From an uncultured Streptococcus sp. (lineage in GTDB: Bacteria > Bacillota > Bacilli > Lactobacillales > Streptococcaceae), in the NCBI RefSeq assembly GCF_959025735.1, contig NZ_CAUFJQ010000029.1, forward strand, positions 1 to 18,805: a DNA stretch of 18,805 nt. Direction: 5' to 3'. Position 1 is the first letter of the stretch. Each line of letters begins with the position of its first letter. Made by a program: the position numbers and the translations under genes. The notes under the pieces are model-generated. The model saw nothing but the letters and a program-made list of their open reading frames with translations. It was not told where the DNA came from and ran no database searches. This document shows positions 1 through 7,660 of the stretch, one piece after another.

Positions 1-2610
1 ATCCCCATTCTCACCATTTGTCTTAGTATCAACGAGCGTACCATTTTGATCCTTGAGAAGGAAAGTAAACTCATTTGCTTTCAATGTACGATCGCTCGAA
101 CCATTGATCGCCAATACTTTTTTAGCCTTGAATTTAGCTGTCGTTGGTTTCACTGTTGGAGGAACAGGTGTCGGAGGTGTTTTCGTATTTGTAAACGTAT
201 CTCCTTTTTCAGCATCCCCACCTGAGTAAGTCACAGTAGCGACGAGTTTGTCGTTTACTTTCTTCACTTCAACGGTAGCAGTGATCATTTGTTTGCTGTA
301 GTTGATTGAAGTATCCGTACCTTGGTTTTCGGTAATGGTATAAGTATGTGTTCCTTCTTCAGTATAAGTAAGTTCTTTAAAGGTTACAGTACCATTTGCT
401 TTGTTTTTAGCAGTTTCAAGGGTATTGTCACCTTCTTTCAAGACAAATTCAAATTGATCGTCAGTCAACGGTATGGTTGTTTCACCTTCTTTAAGAAGCT
501 TTTTAACTTGAAGGCTAGCTTTTGTAGTTTCTGTTTTAGGAGCTTCTTTTTTGTTCGTGAACGTATCCGTGGCATTTTCACCATCAGAGTAAGTGACTTG
601 TTCTACAACCAAAGCGTTGTCTTTTTCAACCACTACAACAGTAGCTGTGATGGTTTTATCACTGTAAGTAATGGTCTTGTCACTACCTTTTGTTTCAGTG
701 ATGGTATATTTGAATGTACCAGCATGGTCTACAGTGATGTTATCAAAAGTAATTGAACCATCTTTTTTGTTCTTGGTTGTGCCAACAACTTTATCGTTTG
801 AATCTTTTGCAACAAACTCAAAGTCATCACCCTTAAGTTCGCCACCTTCAAATGCTTTTTTAAGGTTTAAGGTCACTTTAGCATTTGAAACTTTTGGTTT
901 GTTTTGAGTATTGGTGATCGTATTTTTTTGTTCACCATCTCCACCTGAGTAAGTGACAGTAGCGACGAGTTTGTCGTTTTCTTTTTTCACATCGACAGTA
1001 GCCGTGATGCTTTGTGTACTATAGTTGATAGTAGCATCCGTACCCTTGTTTTCAGTGATAGTGTATGTATAGCTACCTTCCTTATTGAAGGTTAGAGACT
1101 TGAAGTTGACAGTGCCATCTGCTTTATTTTTAGCAGTTTCAACTACCGTATTATTTTCATCTTTCAAGACAAACTCAAATTGACCTTCTGTTATTGGAAC
1201 TTGTTTATGTTCTTGATCACCGGCTACTTCGAAAGCTTTTTTAACAACAAGATTTGCAGTAGTTTCAGTTACTTTTGGTTTGTTTGAAGTGTTTACAACT
1301 TTAATAACATTCGACTCATTGATTGGTTCAACTTTTGAAGTATAACCATCAGGTGTATTCGTTTCTTCTACTGAATAAACAATCGGTTGTCCATCTTTAA
1401 TCCCTGGTAATTTAGAAAATTCTGCAGTCCAACCTGAAGCCTTTGTCAAGGTCTTAGTCATACCGTCTAATTTTTTACCATCAGCTAATAATTGAACTGT
1501 GATATCTTTACGGTCAGCTTCTTCATCACCAACCCATTCTTTTTGAACAGTTATAGTTTTATCACCGGATACCCAGAAGTTTAATTCTGTGTTATTCCAG
1601 AATGCTGGGTCTTTTAATGGTGTTTTGATTTCATCAGCTGTTAACGTAGCATTGTTGTCAACGCGAACGGTTGTCTTAGGAATTAATGTTTGGTATTCAA
1701 CGATCAATTCATCGCTTGATGCTGTTTTAAAGACATCACTGACATCTGATAAATTCACGGTAAATCCATTGCCGTCCGCATCGAATTTCACATGTTTCCA
1801 GAAGTCCCAACCAGAAGCTACCACTTGTCCACCTTTTCTCAAAGTGAAGGATGGTTTCAAGTAAGTTCCTACAAAGAATTCACTTGCAGCGTGGTTTGCA
1901 GCAGGAGCAAAAGTGATTTTTGAGTAATCTACAGCTGGAGCTTGGATTTTATCTGATACAACAGGGTTTGTGATGGCTTGTTTCTTACCATCCCCGTTGA
2001 TACGGATGAACCATTTTGTCAGATAGTAGTCATCTCCAACATTCAACCATGCATAGTTTTCAGAAGCGTCTAGTTTGAATTGCTTAGCTACATAGTCACC
2101 AGTAAGGTTGTATTTGTTCAAAACAGATTCAAATACGCCAGGACCATCAGGACGAGTGATGACAACGGATTCGGATCCAACCTTAGAAGTGGCAGTTTTA
2201 TTTCCAGGATTTCCCGGAGTGTTGTCCCATTCTGCTTTGTATGAGAAACCACCCTTCACATTTTGGTTCATAGCCTCGATTGCTTTTTTAAAGGTAAAAG
2301 TAATCTTTTTGTTTGTCATCGTAATGGTCGCGACTTCAGCGCCATTGGCTTGGAGTGATTGCGTTGCGATTTCAGTAATGTTGACGCCTTCAGGGGCATC
2401 AATAGTAAACGTATCGCCTTCTTTAACTGATTTACCAGTTAAATCCCAGTCAAATGAAAAGTTGACCTTTTGTCCAATTGCTTGGGCCTTTAAGTTGGTG
2501 ACAGTAGGTGTTACAGTGGTGGCACTGACAGGCTTGATGACGGACAAGCCTAATGCTACCACGGCGATGATAGCTAAAAATGCAACTATCTTTTTATAAA
2601 GAGATTTCAA
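1..2610 (-). CDS. Cna_B / pilin-isopeptide repeat surface adhesin (5' part, runs off left edge)
   Basis: The 870 visible codons encode a secreted surface protein. Residues 1-30 form a signal peptide (MKSLYKK, a hydrophobic core, then PVSA). Residues about 33-325 resemble the two-part N1/N2 adhesive region of Cna-type adhesins, with GDTFTIDAPEGV and, near the N2 start, LTKWFIRING. Residues about 349-440 are a Cna_B domain (TITVQKEWVGDEE to VVNT). From about 446 come Spy0128-like pilin isopeptide domains of about 115 residues; three are complete and a fourth is cut by the edge. Each has an early Lys (VVKKAF, NLKKAF, QVKKLL), a YTITE-type Glu and a terminal Asn (TNT or TNK), the triad that forms intramolecular Lys-Asn bonds. 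The start must be TTG at 2610: an in-frame TGA lies two codons upstream (2619-2617), and AAAGGA/GAGG precede it. The sorting signal would be off the left edge. A role as host-binding wall adhesin is inferred; the ligand is unknown. Confidence 0.85.
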   Translation of the reverse strand, partial: MKSLYKKIVAFLAIIAVVALGLSVIKPVSATTVTPTVTNLKAQAIGQKVNFSFDWDLTGKSVKEGDTFTIDAPEGVNITEIATQSLQANGAEVATITMTNKKITFTFKKAIEAMNQNVKGGFSYKAEWDNTPGNPGNKTATSKVGSESVVITRPDGPGVFESVLNKYNLTGDYVAKQFKLDASENYAWLNVGDDYYLTKWFIRINGDGKKQAITNPVVSDKIQAPAVDYSKITFAPAANHAASEFFVGTYLKPSFTLRKGGQVVASGWDFWKHVKFDADGNGFTVNLSDVSDVFKTASSDELIVEYQTLIPKTTVRVDNNATLTADEIKTPLKDPAFWNNTELNFWVSGDKTITVQKEWVGDEEADRKDITVQLLADGKKLDGMTKTLTKASGWTAEFSKLPGIKDGQPIVYSVEETNTPDGYTSKVEPINESNVIKVVNTSNKPKVTETTANLVVKKAFEVAGDQEHKQVPITEGQFEFVLKDENNTVVETAKNKADGTVNFKSLTFNKEGSYTYTITENKGTDATINYSTQSITATVDVKKENDKLVATVTYSGGDGEQKNTITNTQNKPKVSNAKVTLNLKKAFEGGELKGDDFEFVAKDSNDKVVGTTKNKKDGSITFDNITVDHAGTFKYTITETKGSDKTITYSDKTITATVVVVEKDNALVVEQVTYSDGENATDTFTNKKEAPKTETTKASLQVKKLLKEGETTIPLTDDQFEFVLKEGDNTLETAKNKANGTVTFKELTYTEEGTHTYTITENQGTDTSINYSKQMITATVEVKKVNDKLVATVTYSGGDAEKGDTFTNTKTPPTPVPPTVKPTTAKFKAKKVLAINGSSDRTLKANEFTFLLKDQNGTLVDTKTNGENGD
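178..1275 (-). repeat. Three tandem pilin-type isopeptide repeats within the adhesin (a fourth runs off the edge)
   Basis: The repeat units lie at about 911-1275, 555-893 and 187-535 (minus strand), and a fourth starts near 150. The first and third are much closer to each other than to the second. Both end in NDKLVATVTYSGGD, and their DNA is nearly the same over about 65 bases (positions 220-287 against 941-1007). The second unit ends in a different version (DNALVVEQVTYSDGE). This suggests duplication or gene conversion among units. Confidence 0.8.
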
Positions 2611-3081
2611 TTGGCCTCATTTCCTTTCTTTTGCATGCATTTCCTAAAGTTCTCCTATATAGTAATATATCCTAAAACTGAAAGGCTTCTGATCTTTGCT
2701 CCTGAAATCAGTTGCTTTATTTTACAAGTAGTTAGAAAAGTAGGACCTTACCTTTATTGAGAAGATAGGGGAGACTTACCTCACGTATTCTATCTTTAGT
2801 CTGTTCATATAGAGGACTAGTTGGACCTGAAACAAACTTTCTAACGACAATGATTAAATAGAAAAACAGAAGAAATATCATGCCTTATAATATAAAGTGA
2901 TAATAAACGTTACAAATTTTAACAGAATAATCATCCCATTGCATATTTAAAAGATTATTATCAACATTATTATATTCTTTTAGTGTGATAAGTCAAGTTA
3001 AATGCAACAAAAATAAGGCAAAATGTTGATTTTGTTTTTTGTATAAGTCGACCTTTTATTTCCCGCCATTTTAGCCTTTCA
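2611..3081. other. AT-rich divergent spacer between adhesin and recJ, with foldable adhesin leader
   Basis: No convincing gene lies here. A perfect 8-base inverted repeat (GTTAGAAA at 2731-2738 and TTTCTAAC at 2838-2845) encloses a 7-bp hairpin (AAGATAG at 2762-2768, CTATCTT at 2790-2796) and a weaker 5-bp one (2797-2801 with 2815-2819). All would lie in the adhesin mRNA leader if the promoter at 2969-2996 is used. A seven-codon reading frame (ATG at 2640, stop at 2619-2617) ends just before the adhesin start but has a poorly placed ribosome binding site. The rest is AT-rich without recognisable structure. Confidence 0.45.
2969..2996 (-). promoter_or_regulatory. Candidate promoter for the adhesin
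   Basis: On the minus strand TTGACT (2996-2991) is followed after exactly 16 bases by a perfect TATAAT (2974-2969). Transcription would begin near 2962 and give a leader of about 350 nt before the TTG start at 2610. I see no equally good promoter nearer the gene. Confidence 0.6.
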
Positions 3082-3112
3082 TGTTATAATATTCAGATAG
3101 GAAAAAGAGGAG
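3082..3112 (+). promoter_or_regulatory. recJ extended -10 promoter and ribosome binding site
   Basis: A perfect extended -10, TG-T-TATAAT, lies at 3082-3090; no clear -35 is seen at the usual distance. GAGGAG at 3107-3112 is the likely ribosome binding site, 12 bases before the recJ ATG. Confidence 0.6.
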
Positions 3113-3124
3113 ACCAAAAGCTAG

Positions 3125-5350
3125 ATGATCACTTCAAAATACGATTGGCAGTTAGCTTCGCCAAGTGCAGATGAGGCCTTTTTAGCCCTTGCCAAAAAAG
3201 CAGGCCTGGAAGCGTCCGTAGCAACCTTGCTGTATGAGCGTGGCATTCAGACCAAAGAGGATTTAGAAGACTTTTTAGAACCCAAGCTGGAGAAGCTACA
3301 CGACCCTTATTTGCTCCATGATATGGACAAGGCAGTGGAGCGCATCCGACGGGCCATCGAAGATTATGAGCAGATCCTCATCTACGGAGACTATGATGCG
3401 GATGGGATGACCTCGGCCTCTATTATGAAGGAAACCTTGGAGCAGATGGGTGCAGAGGTGCAAGTCTACCTACCCAACCGCTTCACAGACGGCTATGGTC
3501 CCAATGAGAGTGTCTACAAATACTTTATCGAGCAGCAAGGCATTTCCCTGATTGTCACGGTGGACAATGGGGTTGCGGGCAATCAAGCCATTGCCATGGC
3601 TCAAGCGATGGGGGTTGATGTTATCGTGACCGACCACCACTCTATGCCAGAGGTTTTACCCGATGCTTATGCGATCATTCATCCGGAGCATCCAGATGCG
3701 GATTATCCCTTCCATTATCTAGCAGGATGTGGTGTGGCCTTTAAGTTGGCCTGCGCCCTCTTAGAGGAAGTGCCGGTTGATCTCTTAGACCTGGTAGCAA
3801 TTGGGACCATTGCTGATATGGTCAGCCTGACAGATGAGAATCGGATTCTGGTCAAATACGGTCTGGGTGTTCTCCAACATACCCAGCGCATGGGCTTGCA
3901 GGAACTCTTGGAGATCGCAGGGATTCGTCCGGAGGATATCAATGAAGAAACAGTTGGTTTTCAGATTGCTCCTCGTCTCAATGCCCTTGGACGCCTCGAT
4001 GATCCCAATCCGGCCATTGAACTCCTGACAGGATTTGACGATGAAGAGGCGCACGAGATTGCCCTCATGATTCATCAGAAGAATGAAGAACGAAAAGAGA
4101 TTGTTCAAAGCATCTACGATGAAGCAAAAACCATGGTCGATCCAAACTTGTCCGCTCAGGTCTTGGCCAAAGAAGGCTGGAATCCAGGGGTCCTTGGCAT
4201 TGTCGCCGGCCGTCTATTAGAAGAGCTTCATCAGCCAGTTGTTGTTTTAAGCATCGAAGATGGACGGGCTAAAGGAAGCGCTCGGAGTCCTGAGTCGGTC
4301 AATATCTTTGATGCCCTCGATCCCCACCGGTCGCTCTTTGTCGCCTTTGGCGGGCATGCCGGTGCAGCAGGGATGACGCTCGAGGTGGACCAACTTCCTG
4401 ACCTGTCTCAGGCTCTTACGGATTACATTGCAGAACAAGAGATTGATCTCAGCAGCAAGTCTAGCTTAGTCATCGACGAGGAACTGCATCTAACAGAACT
4501 AACGCTTGAGACCTTGAAAAGCTTTGATCGCTTGAGTCCTTTTGGCATGGACAATAAAAAACCAGTCTTTCTAATCCGTAATTTCAAGGTAGAAGGGGCA
4601 CGCTCGATGGGAGCTGGCAATACCCACTTAAAACTCAAAATTTCTCAAGAAGATGCGACCTTTGAGGTGGTTGCCTTTGGCTTGGGAAGTTTAGAGGCAG
4701 AGTTTGCACAGTCGCAAGACCTAGAGCTAGCTGTGCAGTTGTCGGTCAACCAATGGAATGGCCAAACGACTCTCCAGCTCATGCTGGTTGACGCGCGTGT
4801 GGACGGCGTGCAGCTCTTTAATATCCGCTCTAAAAATGCTAGCCTCCCCGCAGGTGTTCCCGTTCTTGATTTTACTAAAGAACTGCCAGATCTGACAGGG
4901 GCATCCGCTGTTGTAGTTGGAAATATCCCTGAGGATTTAGAGCAACTACGGCAAATCTTCCAAGAGCATGATTTCCAGGCCGTTTATTTCAAAAATGAGA
5001 TCGCCAAAGCCTACTATCTGACAGGATACGGTAGCAGGGACCAGTATGCCAAACTCTATAAAACTATCTATCAGTACCCAGAGTTTGATGTCCGCTACAA
5101 ACTCAAAGACCTAGCGGCCTATCTCAAGATCCAGCAGATCCTCTTGGTCAAAATGATTCAGATCTTCCAAGAGCTGGGCTTTGTGATCATTGAAAATGGC
5201 ATCATGAAGGTCAATAAAGAAGCAGAAAAACGCGAAATCGCAGAAAGCAACATCTACCAAAACCTCAAACAAACGGTGAAAGAGCAGGAGTTGATGGCCC
5301 TTGGAACGGTTCGTGAAATCTATGACTACCTGACAGGTCAGGCCTTATAA
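3125..5350 (+). CDS. recJ: Single-stranded-DNA-specific exonuclease RecJ
   Basis: RecJ degrades single-stranded DNA 5' to 3' in recombinational repair, mismatch repair and rescue of stalled forks. The protein has 741 residues, the long streptococcal form. The DHH phosphoesterase core shows GDYDADG at 88-94, DNG at 147-149, the signature DHH at 170-172 and GTIADMV around 227-233, supplying metal-binding Asp and His. The DHHA1 domain carries GGHAGAAG at 409-416. An OB-like region follows (about 450-570), then a C-terminal extension typical of Firmicutes RecJ (FKNEIAKAYYLTGYG onward). All expected motifs are intact. ATG 3125 is preceded by GAGGAG. The small gene downstream begins at or next to the recJ stop, so the two are probably cotranscribed. 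Confidence 0.97.
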   Translation: MITSKYDWQLASPSADEAFLALAKKAGLEASVATLLYERGIQTKEDLEDFLEPKLEKLHDPYLLHDMDKAVERIRRAIEDYEQILIYGDYDADGMTSASIMKETLEQMGAEVQVYLPNRFTDGYGPNESVYKYFIEQQGISLIVTVDNGVAGNQAIAMAQAMGVDVIVTDHHSMPEVLPDAYAIIHPEHPDADYPFHYLAGCGVAFKLACALLEEVPVDLLDLVAIGTIADMVSLTDENRILVKYGLGVLQHTQRMGLQELLEIAGIRPEDINEETVGFQIAPRLNALGRLDDPNPAIELLTGFDDEEAHEIALMIHQKNEERKEIVQSIYDEAKTMVDPNLSAQVLAKEGWNPGVLGIVAGRLLEELHQPVVVLSIEDGRAKGSARSPESVNIFDALDPHRSLFVAFGGHAGAAGMTLEVDQLPDLSQALTDYIAEQEIDLSSKSSLVIDEELHLTELTLETLKSFDRLSPFGMDNKKPVFLIRNFKVEGARSMGAGNTHLKLKISQEDATFEVVAFGLGSLEAEFAQSQDLELAVQLSVNQWNGQTTLQLMLVDARVDGVQLFNIRSKNASLPAGVPVLDFTKELPDLTGASAVVVGNIPEDLEQLRQIFQEHDFQAVYFKNEIAKAYYLTGYGSRDQYAKLYKTIYQYPEFDVRYKLKDLAAYLKIQQILLVKMIQIFQELGFVIIENGIMKVNKEAEKREIAESNIYQNLKQTVKEQELMALGTVREIYDYLTGQAL

Positions 5351-5940
5351 AAAAACACCTAAAACAGTTCCTCTGGCTCAGCCCCTTCCTGCTTGTTGCA
5401 CTTTATTGGTTGGGAATCTACCTGAGTCTCAAAAACCCCATGGAGGAGATCGTTTACTCTGAAAATGGTGGATGGATGCGCTATATCACAGTGAATCGAT
5501 TTACTCAGTCGATTGGCAACTTAAGTCCTTGGAAGGAAGATGAAGGATTTCAAATCTACCCCTATTCTAAAGGAATTGTCGGTGGAAACGAAGAACTGTC
5601 CGTGCTGATGTTTAGGGAAACTCCCGACTGGACCTATATGTATGATCTTGAATTACAAAAAGGTGTGACTCTTGGTTTTATATATAAATACAACTCGTCT
5701 AAAAAGCTGTTTTTCCAGGAAGAGATTTACCTTTCTAAAGAAGATACTACCTACAAAGGCCAGCAACTCCTTGATAACCTTGCCACCTATGGTAAAGACC
5801 GTACTTGGTTGAAAAACCAAAGCAAGAAGGTAGCCGAACAATACATCCTGGGTACTTGGTTTAAAAACGGAAGCTCCCGTTATTCCCTGAAAAACTTGGG
5901 GGATATGAAAATCGAGTACAACAAATTGATAGAAGAATAG
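5347..5940 (+). CDS. Small membrane-anchored protein of unknown function with an apparent ATA start
   Basis: I do not recognise a family. The frame is open from the TGA at 5323 to the stop at 5938-5940. From 5347 it reads (I)KKHLKQFLWLSPFLLVALY, a lysine-rich start plus a hydrophobic segment ending in WLGIYLSL, so it has a clear N-terminal membrane anchor followed by about 165 soluble, probably outside residues (for example EEIVYSENGGWMRY). No ATG, GTG or TTG lies before that segment; the first TTG is 5410, inside it. ATA at 5347-5349 overlaps the recJ stop TAA (5348-5350). AGG at 5334-5336 could serve as ribosome binding site. Either ATA is used, the start is at TTG 5410 with a shortened anchor, or the gene has lost its start. 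A strong terminator follows directly. Confidence 0.6.
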   Translation: MKKHLKQFLWLSPFLLVALYWLGIYLSLKNPMEEIVYSENGGWMRYITVNRFTQSIGNLSPWKEDEGFQIYPYSKGIVGGNEELSVLMFRETPDWTYMYDLELQKGVTLGFIYKYNSSKKLFFQEEIYLSKEDTTYKGQQLLDNLATYGKDRTWLKNQSKKVAEQYILGTWFKNGSSRYSLKNLGDMKIEYNKLIEE

Positions 5941-5953
5941 TAAGCATGTTTCC

Positions 5954-5987
5954 AATCCCACATCTTTTTTCAGATGTGGGATTTTTG
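5954..5987 (+). terminator. Rho-independent terminator after the recJ unit
   Basis: A perfect 12-bp stem pairs AATCCCACATCT (5954-5965) with AGATGTGGGATT (5972-5983) around a six-base loop and runs into a T tract. It separates the recJ unit from apt. Confidence 0.9.
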
Positions 5988-6048
5988 CTTTCGATGGGGC
6001 GACTTGGGAAAATGATTTGGCAAAAATGATGCAAGTTAGTAGAATTCA

Positions 6049-6057
6049 TGGTATAAT
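6049..6057 (+). promoter_or_regulatory. apt extended -10 promoter
   Basis: TG-G-TATAAT at 6049-6057 is a perfect extended -10, 35 bases before the apt ATG. No -35 at 16-18 bases is convincing; TTGGCA at 6017-6022 is too far away. Confidence 0.65.
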
Positions 6058-6092
6058 GGAATGTAAAAATTTTTTATGAAAGAAAGTTAACC

Positions 6093-6605
6093 ATGAATTT
6101 AAAAGATTACATTGCAAGCATTGAAAACTATCCACAAGAAGGGATTACCTTCCGTGATATCAGCCCTTTGATGGCAGATGGTAATGCTTATAGTTATGCG
6201 GTTCGTGAAATCGTTCAATACGCGACCGATAAGAAGATCGATATGATCGTCGGTCCTGAAGCACGTGGGTTCATCGTTGGATGTCCAGTCGCTTTTGAAT
6301 TGGGGGTTGGATTTGCGCCTGTTCGGAAGCCTGGTAAGTTGCCACGAGAAGTCATCTCTGCTGACTACGAAAAAGAATACGGTGTGGATACCCTCTGCAT
6401 GCACGCAGATGCCATCAAACCAGGTCAACGTGTTCTCATCGTTGATGACCTTTTGGCGACTGGTGGTACGGTGAAAGCAACCATCGAAATGATCGAAAAA
6501 CTCGGTGGGGTCGTTGCAGGGTGTGCCTTCTTGATCGAGTTGGACGACTTGAAAGGTCGCGAAGCGATCGGCGATTACGACTACAAAGTTTTGATGCATT
6601 ACTAA
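6093..6605 (+). CDS. apt: Adenine phosphoribosyltransferase
   Basis: Apt joins adenine to PRPP, giving AMP and pyrophosphate, and so salvages free adenine in the cytoplasm. The 170-residue length is normal for the short bacterial enzyme. The PRPP-binding loop VLIVDDLLATGGT spans residues 114-126. GPEARGF (about 54-60) and RKPGKLP (78-84), both typical of Apt, are present, and the protein ends in KVLMHY as in other streptococci. The gene has its own extended -10 promoter, with AGAAAG as a modest ribosome binding site. It sits between the recJ terminator and metA; the only sign of a terminator after it is the hairpin that also covers the metA ribosome binding site. Confidence 0.97.
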   Translation: MNLKDYIASIENYPQEGITFRDISPLMADGNAYSYAVREIVQYATDKKIDMIVGPEARGFIVGCPVAFELGVGFAPVRKPGKLPREVISADYEKEYGVDTLCMHADAIKPGQRVLIVDDLLATGGTVKATIEMIEKLGGVVAGCAFLIELDDLKGREAIGDYDYKVLMHY

Positions 6606-6656
6606 TATAGTCTAATGCTATAACTGGCTACAGAAAAACCATAATTGAAAACTATA
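6606..6656 (+). promoter_or_regulatory. Two candidate MtaR/MetR MET-boxes upstream of metA
   Basis: TATAGTCTAATGCTATA (6606-6622) is an imperfect palindrome close to the streptococcal MET-box I recall as TATAGTTTSAAACTATA. A second, half-degenerate copy lies at 6640-6656 with a perfect right half AAACTATA, and it overlaps the metA -35. With a start near 6680 the boxes centre at about -66 and -32, the positions expected for the recognition and activation sites of a LysR-type activator such as MtaR. The consensus is from memory; the spacing is read from the sequence. Confidence 0.6.
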
Positions 6657-6673
6657 AGCTCCTATCATATAAT
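6645..6673 (+). promoter_or_regulatory. metA promoter
   Basis: TTGAAA (6645-6650), a 17-base spacer and a perfect TATAAT (6668-6673) make a near-consensus promoter. Transcription should begin near 6680, giving a leader of under 30 bases before the metA ATG at 6707. Confidence 0.8.
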
Positions 6674-6705
6674 GTTAGTTAAGAATTTGTAAGATGGGAG
6701 CTTTT
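6656..6705 (+). terminator. Hairpin with T tract that contains the metA ribosome binding site
   Basis: AAGCTCCTATC (6656-6666) pairs over 11 positions, one of them G-U, with GATGGGAGCTT (6693-6703), followed by a T run ending at 6705, directly before the metA ATG. The right arm contains GGGAG (6696-6700), the metA ribosome binding site. It can form only in transcripts reading through from apt: RNA from the metA promoter starts after the left arm. Confidence 0.6.
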
Positions 6706-6706
6706 T

Positions 6707-7651
6707 ATGCCAATTACTCTAGATAAAAAATTACCAGCAGTTGATATCCTTCGTTCAGAAAATATTTTTGTCATGGATGATGTTCGGGCGACTCACCAGG
6801 ATATTCGGCCCATGAATGTTCTCATTCTTAATCTGATGCCGACCAAGGTTGCGACAGAAACCCAGCTTTTACGCCTCTTGGCCAATACGCCCTTGCAGAT
6901 CAATGTGGAGTTCCTCTATATGGCGAGCCATGAGTCCAAGAATACAGCGGCAGAACATTTGGAGAGCTTCTACAAGACCTTTGAGGATATCAAGGATAAT
7001 TACTATGACGGTTTGATTGTGACAGGAGCACCTGTCGAAAAGATGGACTTTGAAGAAGTGGACTACTGGGATGAGTTGACCCAGGTCTTTAAATGGGCCA
7101 AGCGTCATGTTTTTTCCACCTTGCACCTCTGTTGGGGAGCTCAGGCTGGTCTTTACTACCGTTACGGGATTCAAAAAGTAGAGCTCTGTGACAAGCTATC
7201 CGGTATCTATGACCAAACAGTGGTGCGTCCGGAAAGTCTTCTCATGAGAGGCTTTGACGATCGCTTCCTTGCCCCTCATTCTCGCTATACGGATGTTCCT
7301 TTGAAGGAAGTCCTTGAAAAGAGCAATCTTCAGGTGATCGCGCAAGGAAATGAAGTTGGCCTTTCCATCATTGCCAGTCCAGACATGCGTGAGGTGTATA
7401 GCTTTGGCCATCTGGAGTATGATCGCGATACGCTGGCTAAGGAATACAACCGAGATGTCAAGGCAGGCTTGGATCCGGATGTTCCTAAGAATTACTTTGA
7501 TGGGGATGATGCCAGTACAGAGCCTCGCATTCGCTGGAATCTAGCTGCGACAACCTTCTTTAGTAATTGGATCAACTATGCGGTTTATCAAGAAACACCT
7601 TACCGCTTGGAAGAATTGGAAAAAGATATTTCATTTTATGGTTACCTATAA
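6707..7651 (+). CDS. metA: Homoserine O-acyltransferase MetA (probably acetyl-CoA dependent)
   Basis: MetA acylates the hydroxyl of L-homoserine, the first committed step of methionine synthesis. The 314-residue length is standard. The catalytic nucleophile is Cys142 in HLCWGAQAG, and His235 and Glu237 in SFGHLEYDRD complete the active site, in the numbering used for characterised MetA enzymes. Residue 111 is Glu (APVEKMDF). In published work on the family Glu111 goes with acetyl-CoA and Gly111 with succinyl-CoA, so I predict O-acetylhomoserine as product even though databases usually name such genes homoserine O-succinyltransferase. Start ATG 6707 has GGGAG seven bases upstream. The gene has its own promoter with MET-box-like sites, and dnaD follows after nine bases. 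Confidence 0.96.
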   Translation: MPITLDKKLPAVDILRSENIFVMDDVRATHQDIRPMNVLILNLMPTKVATETQLLRLLANTPLQINVEFLYMASHESKNTAAEHLESFYKTFEDIKDNYYDGLIVTGAPVEKMDFEEVDYWDELTQVFKWAKRHVFSTLHLCWGAQAGLYYRYGIQKVELCDKLSGIYDQTVVRPESLLMRGFDDRFLAPHSRYTDVPLKEVLEKSNLQVIAQGNEVGLSIIASPDMREVYSFGHLEYDRDTLAKEYNRDVKAGLDPDVPKNYFDGDDASTEPRIRWNLAATTFFSNWINYAVYQETPYRLEELEKDISFYGYL

Positions 7652-7660
7652 AGGGGAATT

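Noticed and set aside
322..2599. Plus-strand open frames opposite the adhesin
   Set aside because: Their composition (Phe/Ser/Cys-rich) is that of antisense translations, and the minus-strand frame is continuous with clear domains.
6099..6599. Long minus-strand open frame (166 codons) opposite apt
   Set aside because: It is a mirror of the apt codons, has no credible ribosome binding site and its protein resembles nothing; apt is certain.
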